From: Sphingomonas sp.
GTDB lineage: Bacteria > Pseudomonadota > Alphaproteobacteria > Sphingomonadales > Sphingomonadaceae
Length of the DNA stretch: 11,303 bases
Assembly: GCA_019247755.1 (NCBI GenBank)
Contig: JAFBAM010000073.1
Span: forward strand, 1-11,303
Reading direction: 5' to 3'
This document shows, one piece after another, positions 1 through 6,983 of this stretch. Made by a program: the position numbers and the translations under genes. The notes below the pieces were generated by a model, which made no database searches, was not told the DNA's origin, and saw only the letters and a program-made list of their open reading frames with translations. The first letter of the stretch is position 1. Each line of letters begins with the position of its first letter.

Positions 1-77
1 AAGAAGAAGATCGCCAGCCCGCCGAAGCGCACCAGCGAATAGATCAGCAGGCGGTTGCGAGCGGTATTGTCATCCAT
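1..77 (-). CDS. Small membrane protein, N-terminal fragment
   Basis: The first 25 codons of a gene that runs off the left edge. The start is ATG at 77-75, overlapping the last 8 nt of the upstream HAD phosphatase gene, which suggests translational coupling as the last visible member of the minus-strand operon. The visible peptide begins MDDNTARNRLLIYSLVRFGG and continues into hydrophobic residues (LAIFF), so an N-terminal cytoplasmic stretch leads into a membrane helix. No function can be assigned from the fragment. Short proteins of this look are common hypotheticals in sphingomonads (recollection, not searched). Confidence 0.6.
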   Translation of the reverse strand, partial: MDDNTARNRLLIYSLVRFGGLAIFF

Positions 78-735
78 TCACGTGGCTCCTGATAAGATCG
101 AGCACCCCGAGCGGCGTCTCGGCGACCGCGATCGCGCCGGCTTCGAGCAATTCCTGCGGCTCGTGGTAACCCCAGCCGGCGCCGATCCCGACCGCACCCG
201 CGTTCGCCGCCATCGCCATGTCGAAGCTCGTATCCCCGATGACAATCGTCGTCTGCGGCGATGCGCCCGCATCGGCAATGGCTTCGTCGACCATCGACGG
301 GTGGGGCTTCGATGGATGGCGGTCCGCGGTTTGCAGCGACACGAAGCGAGCGTCGATATCGTGGCGTTCGAGGCAGTGCGCGAGGCCGCGGTCCGACTTC
401 CCGGTAGCGACTGCGAGCAGCCAGCCGTCGGTCTCGAGGGCATCGAGCAAGGCGAGGACTCCATCGAACAGAGGCTCCTCGACTTCACCAGCCGCACGGA
501 GATTCTTGAAAGCGCGCCGGTAATCGTCGGCGAGTTGGAGATGCCGATTAGGGGACTCGTCAGGAAGAAGCGCCGCCATGGCTTCGGTGAGGCTGAGGCC
601 GATCACACGCCGAGAGACCGATGGTGGCGGCGCCGGGATGCCGTTCTGCTCAAGGCTCGTCTTCAGCGCCGCGTAAATGGGCGCTCCGCTATCGACGAGC
701 GTGCCGTCGCAATCGAAGATCGCGAGGCGGTTCAT
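70..735 (-). CDS. HAD-IA family phosphatase (phosphoglycolate phosphatase-like)
   Basis: A 221-aa haloacid dehalogenase-superfamily hydrolase. All four HAD motifs are visible. Motif I is FDCDGT, with nucleophile Asp8 and Asp10. Motif II is ATG, with Thr111. Motif III is the lysine in SKPHP (Lys143). Motif IV is IGDTSFD, with Asp168 and Asp172. The roughly 60-residue helical cap between motifs I and II is of the C1 (subfamily IA) type, as in Gph and beta-phosphoglucomutase relatives. These enzymes hydrolyse small phosphate esters in the cytosol; the substrate cannot be read from sequence. The ATG overlaps the rluC-like stop in an ATGA (732-735). In many alphaproteobacteria a HAD gene follows an RluC gene in this way (from memory), so the pair may be a conserved unit. 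Phosphoglycolate is a guess by family only. Confidence 0.9.
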   Translation of the reverse strand: MNRLAIFDCDGTLVDSGAPIYAALKTSLEQNGIPAPPPSVSRRVIGLSLTEAMAALLPDESPNRHLQLADDYRRAFKNLRAAGEVEEPLFDGVLALLDALETDGWLLAVATGKSDRGLAHCLERHDIDARFVSLQTADRHPSKPHPSMVDEAIADAGASPQTTIVIGDTSFDMAMAANAGAVGIGAGWGYHEPQELLEAGAIAVAETPLGVLDLIRSHVNG

Positions 736-1826
736 CGCCGCTTGGGCTTGCCCTGCGACCCCCGCGCGCGCCGTTCCCCCCGGCGCTCACGGCGACGAGC
801 CTTAGCTGCGGCAGCGACCTTGCGGGATGCACCCGCGCGCGGCGACGGTCGCTCGGCGGGCAGCGTATCACCGCTGACCTCGTCAAAGCCGAGCGTGGCG
901 AGGCTCTCGGCGAAATGCGGGGGCAGTTCTGCGCTGACGTCGATCTTGCCGCCATCCGGCGCATCGATGCGGATGCGACGCGCATGCAGGTGCAGCTTGC
1001 GGCTGATGCCGCCAGTCAGGAAGGCTTCGGCGCCACCATACTTCGCATCGCCGACGATCGGATGGCCGATCGACGCCATGTGCGCTCGCAGCTGGTGCGT
1101 GCGGCCGGTGAGCGGCTGAAGCTCGACCCAGGCGGCGCGGTTGCCGGCGCGATCGATCACCCGCCAGCGGGTCTTGGCGGGCAAGCCGTGCTCCGGCGAG
1201 ATATGCATCTTTTCGCCGCCGGTACCGGGCTGCTTGGCAAGCGGGGCATCGATGACGCCTTCAGCGGCGTCGGGCACGCCGACGACGATGGCCCAATAGA
1301 CCTTCTTCGCCGTCCGGCCGGAGAAAGCCTTGGCAAAGTGACCTGCCGAACGGGCAGTCCGTGCGACGAGAAGCGCGCCCGATGTATCCTTGTCGAGCCG
1401 ATGGACGAGCTTGGGCCGTCCGCGTTCGTCGGCGATCCCGTCGAGCAGGCGGTCGAGATGTTGAGTGGTCTTCGTGCCGCCCTGCGTGGCGAGCCCCGGC
1501 GGCTTGTTAAGCACGAAGGCGCCCGGATCCTCGTAAATCACCATGTCGCGGACGAATTGCTCTTCGTCGGCAGTCAGCGGGTCGCGCCTCGGTTGCGCGC
1601 GCGAAGGGCGCTGAGGCGCAATTTCGAGGGGAGGCACGCGGATCTCCTGCCCCGCCTCGACGCGGTCACCGGGCACCGCGCGCTTACCGGCAACCCGCAG
1701 CTGCCCCGTCCGTGCCCAACGCGACACAATATTGAAGCTGACGTCCGGCAAATGCCGCTTGAACCAGCGGTCGAGCCGGATGCCGTCATCATCCTCGCTG
1801 ACAGTGAAAGTGCGGGCCTCGGCCAT
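732..1826 (-). CDS. RluA-family 23S rRNA pseudouridine synthase (RluC-like)
   Basis: A 364-aa enzyme that isomerises uridines of structured RNA, most probably 23S rRNA, to pseudouridine. An S4 RNA-binding domain occupies about residues 10-65. The catalytic domain carries the RluA signature HRLDKDTSG at 142-150, with catalytic Asp145, and the family motif LTGRTHQLRAHM at about 239-250, followed by GHPIVGDAKYGG. The S4 domain and length favour RluC/RluD over RluA, and the order of motifs fits RluC best. The C-terminal ~33 residues (332-364) are a basic Arg/Lys/Ala tail absent from E. coli RluC, which could add RNA affinity (inference). The start is ATG, 9 nt after the preceding 121-aa gene, with a weak GGCGGG ribosome site. 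Confidence 0.93.
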   Translation of the reverse strand: MAEARTFTVSEDDDGIRLDRWFKRHLPDVSFNIVSRWARTGQLRVAGKRAVPGDRVEAGQEIRVPPLEIAPQRPSRAQPRRDPLTADEEQFVRDMVIYEDPGAFVLNKPPGLATQGGTKTTQHLDRLLDGIADERGRPKLVHRLDKDTSGALLVARTARSAGHFAKAFSGRTAKKVYWAIVVGVPDAAEGVIDAPLAKQPGTGGEKMHISPEHGLPAKTRWRVIDRAGNRAAWVELQPLTGRTHQLRAHMASIGHPIVGDAKYGGAEAFLTGGISRKLHLHARRIRIDAPDGGKIDVSAELPPHFAESLATLGFDEVSGDTLPAERPSPRAGASRKVAAAAKARRRERRGERRARGSQGKPKRR

Positions 1827-1835
1827 GCCCGCCGC

Positions 1836-2201
1836 TTAGGGACGGTTGGCCCAATACTCAAACGCCTGAGACTGGATCTTGCGGATCAGCCGCGCCGCCT
1901 TCGGCCCTTCCCAAAGACCGGTGTAGTCGTGCTTCTTCGCTCCGCCGATCCACCAGCCCTGCCCCGGCAACCCGTCCGACTGACGCACCACGAGGACCGC
2001 AAGCTCGGGCTCGCCGCGCTCCTCCGCCTCCTCGTCGACGAAGCTCAGCACCTTGCAGAGCTGCCGCATCTTCGGCCGGGTGAAATGGTGGCCGAGCAAT
2101 TCAAGCACTTCCGAGTAACTAATCGGCAATCCCGCTTGAGCGGACGCCACCAGGATCGCACGGACTTCAGCAGGATCGGCGAGCAGTGCCGCTTCGCTCA
2201 T
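1836..2201 (-). CDS. Conserved 121-aa protein of unknown function
   Basis: A soluble 121-aa protein with no signal peptide or membrane helix. The N-terminal half (about 8-60) is helical and resembles a small winged-helix or HTH-like arrangement. It is followed by a charged EEAEERGEPE stretch and then a strand-rich part with LAVLVVRQSDGLPGQGWW (about 67-84), the most distinctive segment. I recall similar proteins as conserved alphaproteobacterial hypotheticals, sometimes carrying a doubtful 'ribose-phosphate pyrophosphokinase' label; no PRPP-binding motif is visible here, so I do not use that name. It is coupled to the upstream lipoprotein gene by an ATGA overlap (2198-2201) and lies 9 nt before the pseudouridine synthase gene. 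Confidence 0.8.
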   Translation of the reverse strand: MSEAALLADPAEVRAILVASAQAGLPISYSEVLELLGHHFTRPKMRQLCKVLSFVDEEAEERGEPELAVLVVRQSDGLPGQGWWIGGAKKHDYTGLWEGPKAARLIRKIQSQAFEYWANRP

Positions 2202-2878
2202 TGCGGCTGTTGGGTGAAGTCGACCGGAGTAAGCTCAAATACATCGAGCTTGGACGTGCTTTGCGGCCAAGGGATGACGAGGCGCCAGCGGAACGGCCCG
2301 ATCCGCTCGAGCACGCCGGCCATGTCGCGCTTGGGATCGTCGCCATAGCCCACCGGCGTGCTTTCGTCGCCGAGCGCGAGGCTGCCGAGGAAGACGAGCC
2401 GGGTCAGCTCATCGTCCTCCCACAGCCGTCCGGCCGGGCGTTGGCTGCCGGTCTGCTTGACTATGGTCAGCAGATTGTCCTCGACCTCGACGTAGCAGAA
2501 GAACGGCTTGAAGGTTTCGTACGGTTTGCTCTTGGGCGTCGCGCTGCCGAGCTTGATCAACCGGCAATTATAGCTGCCAGGGGTCGGCTCCGGCCGCGGC
2601 AGCGCCGAGCGCGGCAGGAGCAGCTTCCCCTCGCGGCGAATGTCCGCGGCGTTGGTCTTGCCGGCTTCGTCGAGTGCTTCCTGCCATGCAAGGCCAAGTC
2701 GGGAGAGACGATCCTTGTCGGCAGCAGTCGCAACGGCCTTCCACGCGTCCGAACGAGGAGCAGGCCCGACCTCAACGGTGGGCCGGATCCCGGGCGGCAG
2801 CGCGGGCTTGGTCGTGCAGCCGGGCAGCATCGCCAGGAGCGCGAGGATGATCGGCGTGACGGTGCTCTTGTTCGTCAC
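2198..2878 (-). CDS. DUF4893-family lipoprotein
   Basis: A 226-aa exported lipoprotein. The start is GTG at 2878-2876, with a strong GGAGGG site 9 nt upstream. The signal peptide has a Lys near the N-terminus, a hydrophobic core (IILALLAML) and a lipobox LPGC with acylated Cys21, so the mature protein should sit at the inner or outer membrane facing the periplasm. The mature part matches my recollection of DUF4893: a WKAVATAADKDRL-like opening, NCRLIKLG, VKQTGSQRPAGRLWED, LVFLGSLALGDE, DMAGVLERIG and FRWRLVIPWP. The role of DUF4893 is unknown. This is the first gene of the five-gene minus-strand operon; its stop overlaps the next start (ATGA). Confidence 0.85.
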   Translation of the reverse strand: MTNKSTVTPIILALLAMLPGCTTKPALPPGIRPTVEVGPAPRSDAWKAVATAADKDRLSRLGLAWQEALDEAGKTNAADIRREGKLLLPRSALPRPEPTPGSYNCRLIKLGSATPKSKPYETFKPFFCYVEVEDNLLTIVKQTGSQRPAGRLWEDDELTRLVFLGSLALGDESTPVGYGDDPKRDMAGVLERIGPFRWRLVIPWPQSTSKLDVFELTPVDFTQQPQ

Positions 2879-2999
2879 GAGTGTTTTCCCTCCGCTGCGT
2901 CGCTCAATCTAACTGGCAGGCACGCCCCAAGGTTTCAACCAACGAGCCGTCCACCACCTTCTTTCATCCACGGCTTACCGCGGCTAGGCGCCCTGCAGG
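2879..2999. promoter_or_regulatory. Divergent intergenic region (lipoprotein operon / rarD)
   Basis: This 121-bp gap separates the starts of the minus-strand operon and the plus-strand rarD cluster, so promoters for both must lie in or near it. On the minus strand a TTGAAA (2938-2933) is followed by TAGATT (2911-2906), but the spacing of 21 nt is too long for a standard sigma-70 promoter, so I do not call a precise site. No inverted repeat stands out. Confidence 0.4.
2888..2893 (-). promoter_or_regulatory. Ribosome binding site for the DUF4893 lipoprotein
   Basis: GGAGGG on the minus strand ends 9 nt before the GTG at 2878. It is the best Shine-Dalgarno match on the minus strand of this operon and is the reason for choosing the GTG start, which also gives a complete lipoprotein signal peptide. 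Confidence 0.7.
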
Positions 3000-3905
3000 A
3001 TGAACGCGAACCGATCCTCCAGCGACCATCATCGAGGCGGCTTCGTGTTCGGGCTCCTGGCTTACGCCTTGTGGGGCGTTCTGCCGCTCTATTTCAAAGC
3101 GCTCAAGGGCCTGCCGCCGTTCGACATTGTCGCGCATCGGGTGCTGTGGTCCATCCCGTTCCTTGCAATTGTCATTGCGATCGCGCGCGGATGGCCCAAG
3201 GTCCGGGACGCGCTGCGCCGGCCCAGCACCGTGGGGATGCTCATAATCACCGCCCTGCTGATCGGCGGAAATTGGCTGCTGTACGTCTATGCGGTGACCA
3301 GCGGGCATATCCTGGCGGCGAGCTTCGGTTATTACCTCAACCCGTTGGCGAACGTGCTCCTCGGCCGGTTCGTCCTGAAGGAGCAGCTCAACCGGCTGCA
3401 ATGGACGGCCGTCGCGCTTGCAGCTGCCGGCATCTCGGTTCTTGCTGCGGGCGCGCTGGGCCAACTGTGGATCAGCCTCACGCTCTGCGTCAGCTTCGCA
3501 CTCTACGGTCTGCTGAGGAAAGTCGTGCCCGCCGATGCTGTCACGGGCCTTGGCATTGAAACCGCAATCCTCTTTCCCGCTGCGATCGTCTGGCTCGCCT
3601 GGCGTCGCTCGACGGGTGCTGCGATCATGGGCGACAGCGAATATATGACCATCCTGCTGCTGCTCGCCGGCGTCGTCTCGACTACGCCGCTGATGCTGTT
3701 CACAGCCGCCGCACGTCGACTCCAATATTCGACGCTCGGCATGCTTCAGTTCATCGCGCCGACGCTGCAGTTCCTGATCGCGGTCGCTTACGGCGAACCA
3801 TTGAAGACCGCCCACTTCATTGCCTTCCCTGCGATATGGATTGCGCTCGGCCTCTACGTGACGGCGCTGCTGCGCGCGCCGCGGCTGCCGCAGCCGCCCG
3901 AATGA
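3000..3905 (+). CDS. rarD: EamA-family transporter RarD
   Basis: A 301-aa inner-membrane protein of the drug/metabolite transporter superfamily with about ten hydrophobic helices in two EamA repeats (roughly 13-145 and 155-292). The N-terminus, LLAYALWGVLPLYFKALKGL followed by EIL-like residues and AHRVLWS, is the hallmark of RarD. RarD proteins are described as chloramphenicol-sensitive or predicted permeases; their true substrate is unsettled. Also typical are SFGYYLNPLANVLLG and LGMLQFIAPTLQFLIAV. Length matches E. coli RarD (about 296 aa). The ATG at 3000 has only a very close CAGGA upstream, so the start is slightly uncertain. It is followed after 16 nt by a small membrane protein gene. 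Confidence 0.92.
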   Translation: MNANRSSSDHHRGGFVFGLLAYALWGVLPLYFKALKGLPPFDIVAHRVLWSIPFLAIVIAIARGWPKVRDALRRPSTVGMLIITALLIGGNWLLYVYAVTSGHILAASFGYYLNPLANVLLGRFVLKEQLNRLQWTAVALAAAGISVLAAGALGQLWISLTLCVSFALYGLLRKVVPADAVTGLGIETAILFPAAIVWLAWRRSTGAAIMGDSEYMTILLLLAGVVSTTPLMLFTAAARRLQYSTLGMLQFIAPTLQFLIAVAYGEPLKTAHFIAFPAIWIALGLYVTALLRAPRLPQPPE

Positions 3906-3921
3906 TGCTACGGCCGATCGC

Positions 3922-4143
3922 ATGTTCAACATTGCTTCCCTGATTATCGGCTTCGTCGCACTGATCCTCGCCATTGTCGCTTTCCTGCCGCTGCTAGGCT
4001 GGGCCAACTGGCTGATCATCCCGCTTGCTCTCATCGGAGCCGGCATTGGCGTGCTCTCGCGCGGCACGGCGGGGCGGAACCTGAACCTGCTGGTGATCGT
4101 GATCGGGATCGTCCGGCTGATGATCGGAGGGGGGCTGTTTTGA
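3922..4143 (+). CDS. Small hydrophobic membrane protein (73 aa)
   Basis: A very hydrophobic 73-aa protein with two to three predicted membrane helices (about 4-25, 29-46, 54-72). A short RGTAGRN loop at about 47-53 is the only polar part. Pattern and length suggest a small inner-membrane protein of unknown role. It lies 16 nt after rarD, and its TGA overlaps the TTG start of the next gene, so the three genes are probably one transcript. No strong ribosome site precedes the ATG at 3922. Confidence 0.75.
   Translation: MFNIASLIIGFVALILAIVAFLPLLGWANWLIIPLALIGAGIGVLSRGTAGRNLNLLVIVIGIVRLMIGGGLF
4126..4130 (+). promoter_or_regulatory. Ribosome binding site deciding a TTG start
   Basis: GGAGG within a GGAGGGGGG run ends 9 nt before the TTG at 4140 and lies inside the last codons of the preceding gene. 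It supports the rare TTG start for the YdeI/OmdA-family gene; the next in-frame ATG would delete about 38 conserved residues. Confidence 0.7.
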
Positions 4144-4736
4144 GCCGCGAGCCACGCATCGACGCTTACATCGCCAACGCGCCACCATTCGCCCGCCCGA
4201 TCCTGGAAAAGGTCCGCGACCGCGTCCACGACGTCGTCCCTGACGTCGAAGAAGCCATGAAATGGAGCGCGCCGGGCTTCACGCTAGACGGCAAAATCCT
4301 GCTCATTATGGCTTCGTTCAAGGCCCATGCCGCGCTCAATTTCTGGCGCGGGCAGGAGATCGGTGATGGGTCGCCCAAGGCCGGCGCGATGGGCCAGTTC
4401 GGAAAGCTTACGTCCATCGACGATCTTCCCGCCGATGCAGATCTTGACGCCCTGATCCGCGAAGCGGCCGAGCTTTCAAGAAAGGCGCCAGTATCGCGCA
4501 AGACCAAGCATGAGCCTAAGCCGGCGCCGGAACTCCACCCGGAATTCGCAGCGGCACTGGCCAAGGCCCCGAAAGCGAAGGCCGTCCTCGACGGCTTCCC
4601 GCCATCGGCGCAGCGCGACTATTTCGAGTGGATCAGCGAAGCCAAGCAGGACGCGACGCGCCAGAAGCGCATCGCCACGGCGGTGGAATGGCTGACAGAG
4701 GGCAAGCGCAGGCATTGGAAGTACCAGAACTGCTAG
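4140..4736 (+). CDS. DUF1801 / YdeI-OmdA family protein
   Basis: A 198-aa soluble protein. The N-terminal part (about 1-115) is a DUF1801-like domain: IDAYIANAPPFARPILEKVR, then a region with EEAMKWSAPGFTLDGKILL and a conserved aromatic/charged core. The C-terminal part (about 135-198), with HPEFAAALAKAPKAKAVLDG, FPPSAQRDYFEWISEAK and ATAVEWLTEGKRRHWKY, matches the 'bacteriocin-protection, YdeI or OmpD-associated' (OmdA) family. E. coli YdeI and Salmonella OmdA have been linked to resistance to cationic peptides; the biochemistry is not known. The TTG start overlaps the previous stop and has a good GGAGG site. Its stop abuts that of the convergent GNAT gene directly. Confidence 0.88.
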   Translation: MSREPRIDAYIANAPPFARPILEKVRDRVHDVVPDVEEAMKWSAPGFTLDGKILLIMASFKAHAALNFWRGQEIGDGSPKAGAMGQFGKLTSIDDLPADADLDALIREAAELSRKAPVSRKTKHEPKPAPELHPEFAAALAKAPKAKAVLDGFPPSAQRDYFEWISEAKQDATRQKRIATAVEWLTEGKRRHWKYQNC

Positions 4737-5177
4737 CTACTTCGTCATCCTGAAGCCTGGCCCGAAACGGGTCTGTTCTTCGCCTTCGACCGAAAATCCG
4801 CAATTCTCGTAGAATCGGCGCGCGCGCGGATTGGCGATGACCTTCAATGCCAGGCCGCGCTTCCGCGCCTCATGCGTTGCCGCATCGACGAGCACTCGAC
4901 CAATCCCGCCGCCCCATAGATCCGGCTCGACGAACAGGCCGTCGAGCTCGCCACCGACTACCGCTGCAAATCCAACGATCTCGCCTTCGATCTCGGCCAC
5001 GATCACCTGGCCGTTGGCGATCTGCGCTGGCGGCAAATGGATTGCATCGGGATTCGCCAGCAATTGGTCTCGGTATTCAGACAGCTCGAGCGAGGCGCGC
5101 CGTTGCAACTCCTCCAGCTCCTCAAGCTCCTCCGGCCGCGCAAGGCGGAGCGTCAGGCTGTCAGCGCGATTTGACAT
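4737..5177 (-). CDS. GNAT family N-acetyltransferase
   Basis: A 146-aa GCN5-related acetyltransferase. I choose ATG at 5177 (MSNRADSL), which lies inside the last codons of phaC with a 17-nt overlap; the longer frame starting at 5234 would add 19 residues lacking family similarity. Conserved motif A (acetyl-CoA pyrophosphate loop) is at about 81-95, LFVEPDLWGGGIGRVLV, and motif B is ANPRARRFYENCGF at about 115-128. The N-terminus is rich in Glu/Leu (EELEELEELQRRA), a charged helix. The substrate is unknown. The overlap predicts translation coupled to the PHA synthase. It converges on the YdeI/OmdA-family gene with adjoining stop codons. Confidence 0.88.
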   Translation of the reverse strand: MSNRADSLTLRLARPEELEELEELQRRASLELSEYRDQLLANPDAIHLPPAQIANGQVIVAEIEGEIVGFAAVVGGELDGLFVEPDLWGGGIGRVLVDAATHEARKRGLALKVIANPRARRFYENCGFSVEGEEQTRFGPGFRMTK

Positions 5178-6927
5178 AGCTCCCAGGTGCGTCCTCGATC
5201 GGTTTGAGCTTGCCTTTGCCAGGCACGCGGGCACCTTCGGCCTTCACGGTCTCCGGATCCTGCTGCTTCAGCCATTCCAGCCAATCGGGCCACCAGCTGC
5301 CTTTGTGCTCGACGGCGCCTTCGACGAAGTCGTCGAGCGTATCGGTCACGCGATCATTGACCCAGTACTGGTATTTCTGCGCGGACGGCGGGTTCACCAC
5401 GCCAGCGATATGACCGGATCCGGCGAGAACGAAACGCTTCGGCCCCGAGAAGTGGCCCATGATCTTCCAGACGCTCTGAGGCGGCGCGATATGGTCCTCG
5501 CGCCCGGCTTGGACGTAGGTCGGCGTCTTTACTGCATCGATATCGACGGGAGTCCCTGCGACGCTGATGCCGCCTTTAGCGGCCAGCTTGTTCCCCTTGT
5601 AGAGGCTTTCGAGATAGTCGCGGTGCCAGCCGGCGGGCAGGTTGGTCGTATCGCTGTTCCAATGCAGCAGGTCGAACGGCGCGGGCTCTTCTCCTAGCAG
5701 GTAGTTGTTGACCACGTAGCTCCAGATGAGGTCGCGACCGCGGAGCAGGTTGAAGGTCGCGGCCATGTAGCGGCCGTCCAGGTAGCCCTTTTCCGCAGTT
5801 AGCTGCTGGAGCAGCCCCATCGTTTCGTCGCCAAGGAAGAGTTTGAGGTCGCCCGCCTCGCTGAAATCCACCTGGGCTGTGAAGAAGGTCGATGATTTCA
5901 CCTTGGCCGCCTCGCCCTTCGCTTGCAGATACGCGAGGGTCGCGGCGAGCGTGGTGCCCGCAACGCAATAGCCGATGGTGTGCACGGCATCGACGCCGAG
6001 CAGGTCGCGCACGGTGTCGATCGCGTCGACCTGCCCGCGCAGCACGTAATCGTCGAGCGTCGCATCGGCGAGGCTCTCGTCGGCGGATTTCCAGCTGACC
6101 ATGAAGAGCGAAATGCCCTGGTCGACGCACCATTTGACGAAGCTTTTCTCGGCGGTGAGGTCGAGGATGTAGAAGCGGTTGATCCATGGCGGGAAGATGA
6201 CGACCGGCGTCGTCAGGACCTTCTCGGTGGTCGGCGTGTACTGGATTAATTGGTAGAGCGGCGTCTGCTTGACCACCTTGCCGGGGGTGGTTGCGAGGTT
6301 GCGTCCGACTTCGAATACACCAGGCTTGGTCTGGGTGACCTGGCCCGCCGCAATGTCCTTCAGCATGTTGGCGAGACCTTTGAGAAGGTTCTCGCCGCGC
6401 GTCTCGAGCGTACGCTTCAATACTTGCGGGTTGGTCAGCGCAAAATTCGATGGGCTCATGGCGTCGACGAAGCTGCGCGTCGCGAAGCGCAATTTCTCGC
6501 GCGCGTCCCGGTCCAGTCCGTCGATCTCGTCGACAGTTCCGAGCAACTGGTCGGACACCCGCAAATAAGTCTGCCGGATCGTGTCAAAGATCGGATTGTC
6601 GCGCCATTCGGGAGCAGCGAAACGCCGATCCTTGCGGTCTTTATCATCGCCAGCCGGCGCCGCAGTGACCCCACCCAGCAGCTTGCCCCAAGTTTCGAGC
6701 CCCTTCGCCCAGGCCTGGGCGCCCGCGCTCATCAGCGCCATCGGGTCGGCGGCAGGCTGGGCTTGGTCGAATCCGAACGCGCTCGGCGACCAGGCCGGGA
6801 ATGGCTGGTCCTTCTTCAGGCTTTCGCTCCAGAACTCCATCAGCATCTGCTGGGCGCGGCCCATCACCAGCGTCCAATGCTGCCAGTCCTCGAGCGTCGG
6901 GATGGCGGATTTCATTTCGTCCGTCAT
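5161..6927 (-). CDS. phaC: Class I poly(R)-hydroxyalkanoate synthase PhaC
   Basis: A 588-aa enzyme that polymerises (R)-3-hydroxyacyl-CoA into PHA storage granules. The catalytic triad is clear: lipase-like box GYCVAG with Cys321, Asp478 in REDHIAPPQS, and His506 in GSGHIAGVVNPP. These are close to Cys319, Asp480 and His508 of the Cupriavidus necator class I enzyme, and the length also fits class I. The PhaC N-terminal domain (about 80-250) contains NPQVLKRTLETRGENL and TPLYQLIQYTP; WINRFYILDL and SLFMVSWK follow. I prefer ATG at 6927 (MTDEMKS), with AAAGG 7 nt upstream, to the TTG at 6954. No phasin, phaR, phaA or phaB gene is in the window. The last codons contain the start of the GNAT gene. 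Confidence 0.97.
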   Translation of the reverse strand: MTDEMKSAIPTLEDWQHWTLVMGRAQQMLMEFWSESLKKDQPFPAWSPSAFGFDQAQPAADPMALMSAGAQAWAKGLETWGKLLGGVTAAPAGDDKDRKDRRFAAPEWRDNPIFDTIRQTYLRVSDQLLGTVDEIDGLDRDAREKLRFATRSFVDAMSPSNFALTNPQVLKRTLETRGENLLKGLANMLKDIAAGQVTQTKPGVFEVGRNLATTPGKVVKQTPLYQLIQYTPTTEKVLTTPVVIFPPWINRFYILDLTAEKSFVKWCVDQGISLFMVSWKSADESLADATLDDYVLRGQVDAIDTVRDLLGVDAVHTIGYCVAGTTLAATLAYLQAKGEAAKVKSSTFFTAQVDFSEAGDLKLFLGDETMGLLQQLTAEKGYLDGRYMAATFNLLRGRDLIWSYVVNNYLLGEEPAPFDLLHWNSDTTNLPAGWHRDYLESLYKGNKLAAKGGISVAGTPVDIDAVKTPTYVQAGREDHIAPPQSVWKIMGHFSGPKRFVLAGSGHIAGVVNPPSAQKYQYWVNDRVTDTLDDFVEGAVEHKGSWWPDWLEWLKQQDPETVKAEGARVPGKGKLKPIEDAPGSYVKSR

Positions 6928-6983
6928 GCGCGCGCCTTTACTCTCGGTTGCCAAGGAAACGAAGCTCGGATGATAGTGGCGCG
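6928..6983. promoter_or_regulatory. Short divergent region between phaC and serine hydrolase gene
   Basis: Only 56 nt separate the two divergent starts. On the plus strand, TTGCCA (6948-6953) and GATAGT (6972-6977), 18 nt apart, resemble a sigma-70 promoter. Its start point would fall near the A of the ATG at 6984. On the minus strand, TATCAT (6975-6970) is a good -10 candidate for phaC, but no good -35 is seen. The two -10 candidates overlap, so the two promoters could exclude each other. All of this is pattern matching. Confidence 0.3.
6935..6939 (-). promoter_or_regulatory. Ribosome binding site for phaC
   Basis: AAAGG on the minus strand lies 7 nt before the ATG at 6927, which supports that start over the upstream in-frame TTG at 6954. 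The TTG has no comparable site. Confidence 0.5.

Noticed and set aside
55..1119. A 354-codon plus-strand frame opposite the HAD phosphatase
   Set aside because: Shadow of the minus-strand HAD and pseudouridine synthase genes, with no recognisable motif.
621..2348. A 575-codon open frame on the plus strand across the pseudouridine synthase and neighbours
   Set aside because: It is antisense to genes with clear catalytic motifs. Its translation is Arg/Ala-rich without domain structure, as expected of a high-GC shadow frame.
2186..3559. A 457-codon plus-strand frame over the lipoprotein gene and the first part of rarD
   Set aside because: It runs antisense to the DUF4893 gene and out of frame through rarD, whose family motifs are in another frame.
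2964..4229. A 421-codon minus-strand frame opposite rarD
   Set aside because: Highly charged, low-complexity translation antisense to a strongly hydrophobic transporter; a typical shadow.
4737..4740. Search for a terminator hairpin at the convergent stops
   Set aside because: No GC stem followed by a T run was found at this or the other two convergent junctions.
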